A program made the position numbers and the translations under genes. This document shows, piece after piece, positions 11,379 to 19,837 of a stretch of DNA of 64,000 nt. Source of the DNA: Falsiruegeria litorea R37 (GTDB lineage Bacteria > Pseudomonadota > Alphaproteobacteria > Rhodobacterales > Rhodobacteraceae); contig NZ_FWFO01000002.1 of assembly GCF_900172225.1 (NCBI RefSeq), positions 124,001 through 188,000 of the forward strand, written 5' to 3'. The notes under the pieces were generated by a model, which was not told the origin of the DNA, did not search any database, and saw only the letters and a program-made list of their open reading frames with translations. Numbering within the stretch: position 1 is the first letter of the stretch; each line of letters opens with the position of its first letter.

Positions 11379-12281
11379 ATGGTAGCGCAGGTTATCGACG
11401 GCAAGGCGTTTGCAGCCAATGTGCGGGGCCAGGTGGCCGAGCACGTGGCCAAACTGAAAGAGGAAAACGGCATCACCCCCGGTCTGGCGGTGGTTCTGGT
11501 GGGCGAGGATCCGGCAAGCCAGGTCTATGTCCGTTCCAAGGGCAAGCAGACCGTCGAGGTCGGCATGAACAGCTACGAGCACAAGCTGGATGTGGATACC
11601 TCCGAGGCGGACCTGCTGGCGCTGATCGACAAGCTGAACACTGACCCGGCGGTGCATGGCATTCTGGTGCAGCTGCCGCTGCCCAAGCACCTGAACGAGG
11701 ATCTGGTGATCAACTCCATCGACCCGGCCAAGGACGTCGACGGTTTCCACATCTCGAACGTGGGCCTGCTGGGCACCGGTCAGAAATCGATGGTGCCCTG
11801 CACCCCGTTGGGCTGCCTGATGATGCTGCGCGACCACCACGGGAGCCTCTCGGGCATGGACGCCGTGGTTGTTGGTCGTTCGAACATCGTGGGCAAGCCG
11901 ATGGCGCAACTGCTGCTGGGTGACAGCTGCACCGTGACCATCGCGCATTCGCGCACCAAGGACCTGCCTGATGTTGTCCGCCGCGCCGACATTGTGGTCG
12001 CTGCCGTTGGCCGCCCTGAAATGGTGCCGGGTGATTGGATCAAGGAAGGTGCGACCGTCATCGACGTGGGCATCAACCGCATCGACGCCCCCGAAAAGGG
12101 CGAAGGCAAAACGCGCTTGGTTGGCGACGTACATTACGAAAGCGCCGCTGCCCGCGCGGGTGCGATCACCCCGGTTCCCGGTGGCGTCGGCCCGATGACC
12201 ATCGCCTGCCTGCTGGCCAACACGCTGACTGCTTGCTGCCGCGCCAACGGCCTGCAGGAACCGGAAGGCCTGACTGCTTGA
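11379..12281 (+). CDS. folD: FolD, methylene-THF dehydrogenase/cyclohydrolase
   Basis: 300 residues from ATG 11379; a longer frame from 11343 is rejected because the family N-terminus begins at [11 protein letters not shown] and GAAGGG lies just before this ATG. The catalytic Y-x-x-x-K is YVRSK (Tyr50, Lys54), the NADP-binding segment is [17 protein letters not shown], and the C-terminal signature is [18 protein letters not shown]. Catalyses both steps between 5,10-methylene-THF and 10-formyl-THF. Last gene of the fhs operon. Confidence 0.98.
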   Translation: MVAQVIDGKAFAANVRGQVAEHVAKLKEENGITPGLAVVLVGEDPASQVYVRSKGKQTVEVGMNSYEHKLDVDTSEADLLALIDKLNTDPAVHGILVQLPLPKHLNEDLVINSIDPAKDVDGFHISNVGLLGTGQKSMVPCTPLGCLMMLRDHHGSLSGMDAVVVGRSNIVGKPMAQLLLGDSCTVTIAHSRTKDLPDVVRRADIVVAAVGRPEMVPGDWIKEGATVIDVGINRIDAPEKGEGKTRLVGDVHYESAAARAGAITPVPGGVGPMTIACLLANTLTACCRANGLQEPEGLTA

Positions 12282-12282
12282 G

Positions 12283-12690
12283 CTAGACGGGGACCGGAAC
12301 AATGGTGCCCTGCAGGGCCGCCACGTGTGTTTCGGCTCCATCGCTGATGGCATAAACGTCAGCCGCCACAACAATCAGACGTCGGCCGGGTTTCAACACC
12401 CGGCCGATTGCCTTCAAGCGATCCCCACGACCCGGGGCCAGCAGGTTGATCTTGATTTCGGCGGTCACAACTTCGTGATTGGCGGGGGCGCACGTCAAAG
12501 CAGCATAGCCTGCTGCGGTGTCTCCCAAGGCAAAACTCAACGCGGCATGCGCATGGCCTTGTTGTTGCGTAAACTCAGGGACAATTGGTGCCGAAATCTC
12601 GATGTGGCCATCTTCAATCTTCTCAAGCCGCGCTCCCAGAGTGTCCATCATCCTCTGTTTCGCGAAACTTTCACTTATTCGTGTCTTCAT
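12283..12690 (-). CDS. Hotdog-fold thioesterase, PaaI/YdiI type
   Basis: 135 residues from ATG 12690. An in-frame TTG at 12705 has its purine-rich stretch directly abutting, so it is less likely. The hotdog helix motif GHAHAALSFALGDTAAGYAAL and the strand VVTAEIKINLLAPGRGDRLKA are typical of PaaI-family acyl-CoA thioesterases, which release CoA from aromatic or medium-chain acyl-CoA. Convergent with folD (1 nt between stops) and divergent from the LytTR gene. Substrate unknown. Confidence 0.8.
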   Translation of the reverse strand: MKTRISESFAKQRMMDTLGARLEKIEDGHIEISAPIVPEFTQQQGHAHAALSFALGDTAAGYAALTCAPANHEVVTAEIKINLLAPGRGDRLKAIGRVLKPGRRLIVVAADVYAISDGAETHVAALQGTIVPVPV

Positions 12691-12840
12691 ATTTGTAATG
12701 CTCAACCTCTGGTGTTGCCCGGTCGGGTTCGATATTAATGGAACTCTGAAATACCACTTAGAAACGCTTTGACGATTTGAGGCCGTCCAGCGTCTGAGGT
12801 AAACAAAACAGCGTAGTAATTGCTCAAGTTCTCATAGTTC

Positions 12841-13596
12841 ATGATTTCCAAGTTCAAAAAAATTCTAGCGGAACACAACCTTTTGGTTTTGGGGCCGTTG
12901 TTGGTTTTTCTGACACTTCTAGCGGCCCAGGCCAAACCTTTCGGCGCAGAGGGGGTCTCGTTCCTGGGACGTTTCCTGTTTTGGTCCGCGGTCATGGTGC
13001 TAGGCGCGTTGATCGCGCATTTCAGCGTCAGATGCATTCAACGATATGCCAAAAACCGCAAGCAAATCGTGCGCGATGTGGCCACGGTGGCTTTGGTGAC
13101 GGTTTTGTTCACCCCAGTTTTATGGGCGTTGATATGGCTGACGGCGTTGCCCGAAACCAAAGAGGTGCCAGATCTGACGACGATGCTGCAATATGGAACG
13201 ATCTTTGCCAGTGGATTGCTGGTGCTGCGTCGCAGTTTCCCGGGGCTGGACAGCCAAGCCCCAAAGGAAGAAGAGCAGATTATTCAGCCGCGTCTGTATC
13301 GCCGTTTGCCCGAAGGCTTCGAAGGGCCGATTTTGCGGCTCACGGTACACGACCACAGTGTTGATGTGGTCACGATGGATGAGGTGATCACGATCCGGTC
13401 GCGGTTTGCCGACGCCATTGATGAGATGGAGCCTGTCTTGGGGTATTGCACGCACAGGTCGCATTGGGTCACGCGTGAGGCCATCGAAAGCGTGGAACGC
13501 ACCGGTGGACGCATCTACATCAGGCTGATCAACGGCGATCAGGTGCCCGTCAGTCGCAAGTATAAACCCAAGTTGGAAGAGGCCGGGATCGTCTGA
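12841..13596 (+). CDS. Membrane protein with C-terminal LytTR DNA-binding domain
   Basis: 251 residues. Four hydrophobic segments (about 14-30, 42-62, 78-100 and 115-130) are followed by a linker and a LytTR-type DNA-binding domain (about 155-250, containing HRSHWVTREAIESVERTGGR and VPVSRKYKP). This is a one-component, membrane-bound transcription factor with no receiver domain. No clear Shine-Dalgarno lies before the ATG. The divergent thioesterase is the nearest possible target. The domain call is good; signal and regulon are unknown. Confidence 0.8.
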   Translation: MISKFKKILAEHNLLVLGPLLVFLTLLAAQAKPFGAEGVSFLGRFLFWSAVMVLGALIAHFSVRCIQRYAKNRKQIVRDVATVALVTVLFTPVLWALIWLTALPETKEVPDLTTMLQYGTIFASGLLVLRRSFPGLDSQAPKEEEQIIQPRLYRRLPEGFEGPILRLTVHDHSVDVVTMDEVITIRSRFADAIDEMEPVLGYCTHRSHWVTREAIESVERTGGRIYIRLINGDQVPVSRKYKPKLEEAGIV

Positions 13597-13606
13597 CGCT
13601 GACGCT

Positions 13607-14269
13607 TCAACGTGGCATCGGGACAAGGCAAGGCGTCGGACCAACCAAGATGGCCTGTGCCAGGGGGCTCATCAGATCGCAAAGCGGCGCGTCTTCGCTG
13701 CGCAGCCCGCCGGTATAGGTGCCATACGCGGGTTGAATGATCCGAACCTCATCCATCAGGAACGCCGGACGTGTTAGCGTGCGGCCCCGCATCCTGATCC
13801 GCGCCTTGGGGTGATAGTGGCCGGACACCTCGCCGGATGAGTCAGGTTTGGCGATGTGGCGAAAGGTCAGCCCGTCCAGGAACAGCTCTGCCACGTGGCT
13901 GCCGCCCAATTCCACCGGGCCGGGGTCATGGTTGCCTTCGATCCAATACCACTGCCGCCCGGCCTGGAGCTTGGCAATCCACAGGGCGTTGTCCTCGCCA
14001 ATGGATTGGGCGGCCTGGGTGTCGTCAAAACTGTCGCCCAGGCAGATCACGGTTGTGACCTGTGTATGCTCCAGATCTCGGGCCAGGCGGGTCAGAGTGT
14101 CCTGGGTTTCATAGGGCGGTAGGGTGCCGCGGCCCAAACGTGCAAACCGCTCTGACTTCCCAAGATGTAGATCCGACACCGACAGAACGCTTTGCTCGGG
14201 CCACCACAAAGCACCGCTTTCCAGCGCCGTCAGTTGGATCTCGCGAAAGGTGAAATTCAAACCGTTCAT
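13607..14269 (-). CDS. pdeM: PdeM, ligase-associated DNA-damage-response phosphoesterase
   Basis: 220 residues of the calcineurin-like metallophosphoesterase fold with its metal motifs in order: DLHLGK (about 33), GDSFDD (about 78), GNHDPG (about 113) and SGHYHPKA (about 148). Matches PdeM, the nuclease/phosphoesterase usually linked to an Lhr-like helicase, an exonuclease and an ATP-dependent DNA ligase. Here only the helicase is adjacent, upstream on the same strand across a 42-nt gap. Confidence 0.88.
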   Translation of the reverse strand: MNGLNFTFREIQLTALESGALWWPEQSVLSVSDLHLGKSERFARLGRGTLPPYETQDTLTRLARDLEHTQVTTVICLGDSFDDTQAAQSIGEDNALWIAKLQAGRQWYWIEGNHDPGPVELGGSHVAELFLDGLTFRHIAKPDSSGEVSGHYHPKARIRMRGRTLTRPAFLMDEVRIIQPAYGTYTGGLRSEDAPLCDLMSPLAQAILVGPTPCLVPMPR

Positions 14270-14311
14270 GAAACGTTCTTTGCGTGTCTGATGCGCGGAC
14301 GCAAGGGGTTT

Positions 14312-16732
14312 CTATCGCTCTGAAACCTGCGCTAATCCCGAGGCCTCCATCAGTCGTGTGCTTTCTTCCTGCAACAGCTTCTCCTCGGCCGATCCCTTGA
14401 CCGGGACCTTGCCCACCTCAAGAAGCAGTGGAGCCGCAAGCGGCGACACGCGCTCCAGGCGCCTGAGGTCAATCCGTGTGCCGACACGGGCGATCATCTC
14501 TTCGATCCGCCCAAAATCGACCAGACCCCGCATCGCCTCGTCCCGAGTGATTTTCATCAGCAGGTGATCGGGGTCGTATTTCAGCAGCGTGTCATACAAG
14601 ATGTCCGACGAAAACGTGGCCTGTCGCCCGCTTTTGCGAGCCGAGGGCGTGTTGCGTTCGATCAGCCCCGCGATCGTGGCGCAGCCCCGAAAGGTGCGTT
14701 TCATGACGGCGTTTCCTGCCAGCCAGGTGTCCAGCCCGTCGCGCAGGGCGTCGATCTGGAACAAAGGGGCGGGTTCGGTGAGCGGATCCAACCCCCAGAT
14801 CAGCGTGGCATAATCCGTGGCGACAAAGCCAAGCGGGTGCAGTCCCAACTCCTCCATCCTTTTGGTCACCAGCAGGCCAAGCGTCTGCTGTGCGTTGCGG
14901 CCCGAGAACCCATAGATGCAGGCGTGCTCTCGCCCATCATGTGGAAAGCTCTCGATCAGCAACCGACCCCGCTCGGGCAGGGTTGACACATGACGCTGCA
15001 AGGCCAGCCACTCGGCGGTATGTCGTGGCAGTTGTGGCCAGGTAACCTGGGCGAACATGTCGAGAATGCGGTTGCTCAACTGGGTGGAGGTGGCAAACTT
15101 GGTGCCCGAGAACGTTGCGATCTTTGGTTTCTTGGCCGCATTGCGCGACACTTCGACCGTCATTTCGCGCAACCCCTCATAGCGCACGATCTGGCCGCCG
15201 ATCAGAAAAGTGTCGCCGGGGGTGAGCGAGGCGGCAAAAGCCTCTTCAACCTCTCCCAGCGGCTTGCCACCCCGGTTCCGTTTCAGCCGAACCTTGAGCG
15301 TATCGGTGTCCTGGATCGTGCCCATGTTCATCCGGATGCGCGCAGCTGCGCGCGGGTCACGCAGTTGCCACGACCCGTCTGGGCGCTGCATCAGCCGCTG
15401 CCAGCGGTCATAGGCCCGCAGCGCGTAGCCGCCAGTGGCGCAAAAATCGAGGCAGGCGTCGAAAGCATCGCGGCTAAGCCCGGCATACGGACCGGCGGAT
15501 GACATTTCGGCATAAAGGTCGTCGGCCACAAAAGGCCCGGCTGCCGCGGCGACTAGGATGTGCTGGCAAAGCACGTCACGGGGGCCGTCGCCGCGTGGAT
15601 CACCATCAAGTGCATGGGCTTTGACCGCCTCCAGCGCGGCCACACATTCCACCACTTCAAAGCGGTTTGCGGGTACCAGCAGAGCTTTGGACGGGGCGTT
15701 GTACTGGTGATTGGCGCGCCCGATACGCTGTACCAGGCGCTTGACGTTTTTGGGCGCGCCGATCTGGATCACCAAATCCACATCCCCCCAATCGATACCC
15801 AGATCAAGGCTCCCGGTGCAGACGATGGCGCGCAGATCTCCGCGCACCATGGCGGCTTCGACCCGCTCGCGCTGTTGCCGGTCGAGCGAGCCGTGGTGGA
15901 TGCCGATGGGCAGGGCGTTTTCATTGGCAAGCCACAGGTTGTGAAAGAAAATCTCGGCCTGCGCACGGGTGTTGTGAAAGATCAGCGTGGTCTTATGCGC
16001 CTTGATCTGCTCCATCACGGCGGGAATGGCATAGGCCGCGCCTCCCCCCGCCCAGGGGGGCGTTTCCTCGGTTTCTAGCATTGCGATGTCGGGGTCCGGG
16101 CCGGGATCGGCCAGCACGATGTTGCAAGGGTCCGGGTGGCAGGCCAGAAAGCGCGCGATGGCCTGCGGGTCTTCGACCGTCGCCGATAGGCCCACGCGCC
16201 GCAGACCGGGGCAGAACGTCTGCAATCGTGCCAGCGCCAGCATCAGCTGATCGCCCCGTTTGCTTTCAGCCAATGCGTGGATCTCATCCACGACCACACG
16301 CTGCAGTCCTGCGAACATCCGCGGTGCGTCTTCGTATGAAGTAAGAAGCGCCAGGCTCTCTGGGGTGGTCAGAAGGATATGCGGCGGGTCTGCGCGTTGT
16401 CGTTTTTTCTGCGTGGAAGTGGTATCGCCGGTGCGATCTTCGATCCGGATGGGCAGGTCAATGTCCTCTACCGGCGCGCGCAGATTGCGTTTGATGTCCG
16501 CCGCCAACGCCTTGAGCGGTGAGACATAGAGCGTATGCAGGCCCTCATGCGTGCCCTCTGCCAGTTCTGCCAATGTGGGCAGAAAACCGGCCATGGTCTT
16601 GCCGCTGCCGGTGGGTGCAATCAGCAGGGTCGCGGGGTCCTGCGCCCGGTCGAGCATGGCGTACTGGTGCGGGTGGATCGACCAGCCCCGGGTGGAAAAC
16701 CAATCTGTGATCTGGGCGGGGAGGTGGGCCAT
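14312..16732 (-). CDS. Lhr-like DEXH-box DNA helicase (ligase-associated DNA damage response)
   Basis: 806 residues. A superfamily-2 helicase with motif I TGSGKT (41-46), motif II DEIH (in VVVDEIHALAES), motif III SAT and motif VI QRIGRANH, followed by the winged-helix and DUF4910-type C-terminal regions of the Lhr family. Expected to unwind DNA or RNA:DNA hybrids during repair and to work with PdeM just downstream. The usual ligase and exonuclease partners are not in this window. Its upstream region (16733-16996) is unusually rich in TTTGC(A/G)AA motifs. Confidence 0.9.
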   Translation of the reverse strand: MAHLPAQITDWFSTRGWSIHPHQYAMLDRAQDPATLLIAPTGSGKTMAGFLPTLAELAEGTHEGLHTLYVSPLKALAADIKRNLRAPVEDIDLPIRIEDRTGDTTSTQKKRQRADPPHILLTTPESLALLTSYEDAPRMFAGLQRVVVDEIHALAESKRGDQLMLALARLQTFCPGLRRVGLSATVEDPQAIARFLACHPDPCNIVLADPGPDPDIAMLETEETPPWAGGGAAYAIPAVMEQIKAHKTTLIFHNTRAQAEIFFHNLWLANENALPIGIHHGSLDRQQRERVEAAMVRGDLRAIVCTGSLDLGIDWGDVDLVIQIGAPKNVKRLVQRIGRANHQYNAPSKALLVPANRFEVVECVAALEAVKAHALDGDPRGDGPRDVLCQHILVAAAAGPFVADDLYAEMSSAGPYAGLSRDAFDACLDFCATGGYALRAYDRWQRLMQRPDGSWQLRDPRAAARIRMNMGTIQDTDTLKVRLKRNRGGKPLGEVEEAFAASLTPGDTFLIGGQIVRYEGLREMTVEVSRNAAKKPKIATFSGTKFATSTQLSNRILDMFAQVTWPQLPRHTAEWLALQRHVSTLPERGRLLIESFPHDGREHACIYGFSGRNAQQTLGLLVTKRMEELGLHPLGFVATDYATLIWGLDPLTEPAPLFQIDALRDGLDTWLAGNAVMKRTFRGCATIAGLIERNTPSARKSGRQATFSSDILYDTLLKYDPDHLLMKITRDEAMRGLVDFGRIEEMIARVGTRIDLRRLERVSPLAAPLLLEVGKVPVKGSAEEKLLQEESTRLMEASGLAQVSER

Positions 16733-16775
16733 GATGGGCAGCCTAGCCTGCGACAGTAAGTTGGAAAAGGGGGAA

Positions 16776-16838
16776 GGGGGCGCTGCCCCCGCCGCCCCTT
16801 GGGCGACTCCCCCGGGATATTTTTAGCAAGAGGAAGGA
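16776..16838. repeat. G/C-rich hairpin plus GATATTTTT element upstream of the helicase gene
   Basis: A GGGGGC-GCT-GCCCCC hairpin (16776-16790), C-rich sequence, then CGGGATATTTTTAGCAAGAG and a purine tail. A similar layout (hairpin, CCCC, AGTATTT, purine-rich GGGTGAAG) occurs at 45554-45597. The likeness suggests a dispersed intergenic element family; function unknown. Confidence 0.35.
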
Positions 16839-16859
16839 GAGTGCGTGTATGCGACGCGT

Positions 16860-16944
16860 TTTGCGAAGAGCGCACCTTTGAGTGCAGATATATGGGAAGA
16901 ATGGCGTAGTTTTGCAAAGCTTCGCAAATTCTACATTTTGCGAA
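16860..16944. promoter_or_regulatory. Cluster of four TTTGC(A/G)AA-like sites
   Basis: TTTGCGAA at 16860-16867, TTTGCAAA at 16911-16918, TTCGCAAA (the same motif on the other strand) at 16921-16928 and TTTGCGAA at 16937-16944, in the upstream region of the Lhr-like helicase. Short-chain acyl-CoA regulators of the PccR/RamB type are known to bind paired TTTGCAAA motifs; the spacing here differs, so assignment to that family is only a suggestion. Confidence 0.45.
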
Positions 16945-16996
16945 AATGGGTGTTTGATTGACTGCATGGGGCCTTGGGGTTGCGTCTGTGCCGCAC

Positions 16997-18304
16997 TTAT
17001 TTCACGATCGTCTCGTCCTTGACGAACATGTTGGCCCAAGCGCGGTCGATCAATTCGGGGGTCATCTGATAGGGGATGCCTTCGAACTCGCAGATCGCGA
17101 TCATCTGGTCGATCAGGAACACCGGCTGATAGTTGGCGTAGGTGTTGTCGATGGTGGGATATTTTACCTTGAGCAGATGCACCAGGGCGCCTTCGTCCAA
17201 TGGGATGCCCTTTTTGCGGGCCACCAGCGCAAAGATCTTCAGGAAGTTTTCTTGGTTCGGCCCGTCAATCTTGATCTTGAAAAAGATCCGGCGCAGGGCC
17301 GCCTGGTCAAAGATCTCGTTGGGGTGAAAGTTGGTTGAGAAGATCACCAGCGTGTCAAAGGGAACTTCGAATTTTTCACCCGACTGGAGGCCCAGAATGT
17401 CCTTGCCTTCTTCGAGGGGAACGATCCAGCGGTTGATCAGCGCCTGTGGCGGTTCCGCCTGACGGCCAAGGTCGTCGACGATGAAGATACCGCCGGTGGA
17501 TTTCAGCTGCAGCGGCGCCTGATAGGTGCGCGCGGTCGGGTTGTAGACCAGATCCAGCATCGACAGCGACAGCTCGCCGCCCGTGACCACCGTGGGCCGC
17601 TCACATTGCACGTAGCGCGAGTCGAACCGCTTGCGACGGCGCAATTGGGTCGGGTCATCTGCCTCTTGCTCGATCGCGGTGTGTACGATGGGGTCGTAGA
17701 CGGTGATGACCTGGCCCGAGTATTCTATGGCGCGCGGCACATAGACCGTATCGCCAAGTGAGTCGCGGATCCCGTTTGAGATCGAGGATTTGCCATTGCC
17801 CGGAGGGCCGTACATCAGGATCGAGCGACCGGCGCTGACCGCCGGGCCCAGATGATCCAGCAGGCTGTCGGGCAGCACCAGATGCCCCATGGCATTGGTC
17901 AGCTGCGTGCGCGTCACCTGAATGTTGCGGATCGATTGGCGCTTGACCTGCTCGCGGTAAACATCCAGCGGCACGGGCATGGCGCCGAAGTATTCCGACT
18001 GGCTGAGTGCATCCAGCGCGCGGGCTCTGCCCGCATCGGTCAGCTGGTAGCCCATCTCGTTGCCGTTGTTTGCGTTGAGCGTCCCGGTCGCCTCGAGCAG
18101 CTTCTGCTCGCGCGCCATATCGACCAGCTCTTGGGTGACGGAAAGGGGCAGACAGATCGCTTCGGCAATCTCGGTCACCATGTCCAGGTTCTTGCGAAAC
18201 AGGGTCTTGAGCAAAATGTCCCGCATCATGACGAGGGGAAGCTGCATATCGCCCAAGCCTTTGGGGGCAGGGGGGGCAATGACCGAGGTGGGCTGCATGT
18301 TCAT
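16997..18304 (-). CDS. AAA ATPase associated with the Tad/Flp pilus locus
   Basis: 435 residues. An N-terminal winged-helix-like region (about 20-100: EIAEAICLPLSVTQELVDMA, then YQLTDAGRARALDAL) precedes an ATPase domain with Walker A GPPGNGKSS (about 165) and Walker B IFIVDDLG. It is unlike the secretion ATPase TadA. Members of this family often sit next to pilus genes in alphaproteobacteria and have no settled function; a chaperone or MoxR-like remodelling role is an inference. 111 nt downstream of the prepilin peptidase, same strand. Confidence 0.75.
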   Translation of the reverse strand: MNMQPTSVIAPPAPKGLGDMQLPLVMMRDILLKTLFRKNLDMVTEIAEAICLPLSVTQELVDMAREQKLLEATGTLNANNGNEMGYQLTDAGRARALDALSQSEYFGAMPVPLDVYREQVKRQSIRNIQVTRTQLTNAMGHLVLPDSLLDHLGPAVSAGRSILMYGPPGNGKSSISNGIRDSLGDTVYVPRAIEYSGQVITVYDPIVHTAIEQEADDPTQLRRRKRFDSRYVQCERPTVVTGGELSLSMLDLVYNPTARTYQAPLQLKSTGGIFIVDDLGRQAEPPQALINRWIVPLEEGKDILGLQSGEKFEVPFDTLVIFSTNFHPNEIFDQAALRRIFFKIKIDGPNQENFLKIFALVARKKGIPLDEGALVHLLKVKYPTIDNTYANYQPVFLIDQMIAICEFEGIPYQMTPELIDRAWANMFVKDETIVK

Positions 18305-18415
18305 GGGTCTAGACCTGTCCGTTTCGCGATCAACACTTATGCTGCGGTGTCCCGCATTGGGCCAATCTGATCCAGCAATGTGGCATCACAAGGGCATAGG
18401 CACGGCGCGAAAAGG

Positions 18416-18958
18416 TTAGCTGCCGTAGATGGTGCCAAGGATCAGATACAGGCCCAGGGTTCCACCCAGGGCAAGGCCCATCGGGAACTCCAACCCCATG
18501 GTCCAGCTTTGCCAATTGGGGGCAAGACTGCGCAGCGGGGTGAACTTTGCGATCTTGTGGGTCGACCAGGCCGCCAGCAAGTTGGCGGCAAAGAGCGCGA
18601 CGAGCACCCGGGCATCTCCGGCTGCGATAAAGGGTGCTGCAGCGGCGGCAAACTTTGCGTCGCCCGCCCCAACGGCGCCAATCATGTTGAGCACCATGCC
18701 CAACAGCAGCACGACGATCAGTTGAAAGAACTGCCAAACATAAAGAGGCAGCTCAACGGCAAAGGGGCCGACGAAGCCGACCTGCCAGGGATCGGTCAAG
18801 GGCAGAGCAAAGAGGCCCACGATCACATAGACAAAGAACAAGGCGGTTACGGACTTGTTGGTGATCCGCATCTCACGCAAATCTGTCAGCGCCACATACA
18901 GGCAGATTGGAAGGACGAAAGGCAGAAACCACCATGCCGCATAGGCCGTCAGTGCCAT
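18416..18958 (-). CDS. cpaA: Prepilin peptidase TadV/CpaA
   Basis: 180 residues, about six hydrophobic segments. The two catalytic aspartates of the A24 aspartic peptidases are visible: TDLREMRI (about residue 25) and the GxGD motif GAGDAKF (about residue 96). It cleaves the Flp prepilins encoded at 28660-29149. No methyltransferase domain, as expected for the TadV subtype. Lies 3 nt after tadD on the same strand. Confidence 0.92.
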   Translation of the reverse strand: MALTAYAAWWFLPFVLPICLYVALTDLREMRITNKSVTALFFVYVIVGLFALPLTDPWQVGFVGPFAVELPLYVWQFFQLIVVLLLGMVLNMIGAVGAGDAKFAAAAAPFIAAGDARVLVALFAANLLAAWSTHKIAKFTPLRSLAPNWQSWTMGLEFPMGLALGGTLGLYLILGTIYGS

Positions 18959-18961
18959 GGA

Positions 18962-19807
18962 TCAGCTTTCAAGCGCCCGCAGGGATCGAACCGCGGCTTC
19001 AAAGTGCTGCGGGTGGGTTGCGATGGCTTCACGCAACAGGCCCTTGCCGGTGGTCACGTCACCCTGCTTCACTGCGGACAGAGCCATGGTGTGCAAAAGC
19101 TGTGCGCGCTCCATCTGGTCCATCGGGATGACGGGCAGGGTATAGTTGCGCTGTGCGCCACGGGCGAGAATAAGGTTGTTCTTGGCAGTGAACAGCGTTT
19201 GATCCTGACGGATCGCGTCGCCAAACAGGCGCTCGGCCTCGGCATAATCACCACGGGTCAGCTTGGAGTAGCCCCAGTTGTTCATCACGCTTGCAGGGCG
19301 CGTCGTCAGGCCAACGGCGGTTTCATAAAACGTGTCGGCGCGGTCCCATTCGCGGTTCGCATCGGCCACCATCGCTTCGAGCCGGTAACGCTTGAACGTC
19401 TCATGGGTGGGCGGCACGGTATCGAGCAGCTTTTCGGCACCCGCCCAATCGCCGGTGCGGATCAGCGCGTCGGCCAAGTCGACAGAGTCATCGGGGCTTG
19501 CACCGTCCATGCGCGAAACACGGGTCCATGCGGTGACACCTTCGGTGTTGCGTTTGGCGCGGACCAAGGATTTGGCCAAACCACGTTGCAGGTCGATCCG
19601 ATCGGGGTTGGACTTGGATGCGCGCGCAAAATAATCGACCGCCTCATTGGGATCAGCCACTGTCAACATCACGTCGTTCAGGTCTGCTTCGTCGACGACA
19701 TTGACGTCCTGAAACGCGCGTTCAACGGTTTCATCCCCGCTCTCGGAACATGCCGAAAGAGCCAGGCCACTGACCAGCATCGCCGGAATCAAGATGAGGT
19801 GGCGCAT
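18962..19807 (-). CDS. tadD: TadD-like tetratricopeptide lipoprotein
   Basis: 281 residues. Lipoprotein signal with lipobox LSAC (Cys20), then TPR repeats (about 55-275; for example NPDRIDLQRGLAKSLVRAKR and VMNNWGYSKLTRGDYAEAER). TadD lipoproteins act as pilotins or assembly factors for the Tad secretin at the outer membrane. Follows a second, shorter TPR lipoprotein and precedes the prepilin peptidase. Confidence 0.85.
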   Translation of the reverse strand: MRHLILIPAMLVSGLALSACSESGDETVERAFQDVNVVDEADLNDVMLTVADPNEAVDYFARASKSNPDRIDLQRGLAKSLVRAKRNTEGVTAWTRVSRMDGASPDDSVDLADALIRTGDWAGAEKLLDTVPPTHETFKRYRLEAMVADANREWDRADTFYETAVGLTTRPASVMNNWGYSKLTRGDYAEAERLFGDAIRQDQTLFTAKNNLILARGAQRNYTLPVIPMDQMERAQLLHTMALSAVKQGDVTTGKGLLREAIATHPQHFEAAVRSLRALES

Positions 19808-19837
19808 TTTTTGCGTCCTTTACTGCTCTTGCCCTAG

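Noticed and set aside
18380-19837. A 485-codon open frame on the plus strand antisense to cpaA and tadD
   Set aside because: Low-complexity, Gln/His/Gly-rich translation; the opposite strand carries clear lipoprotein and peptidase motifs.
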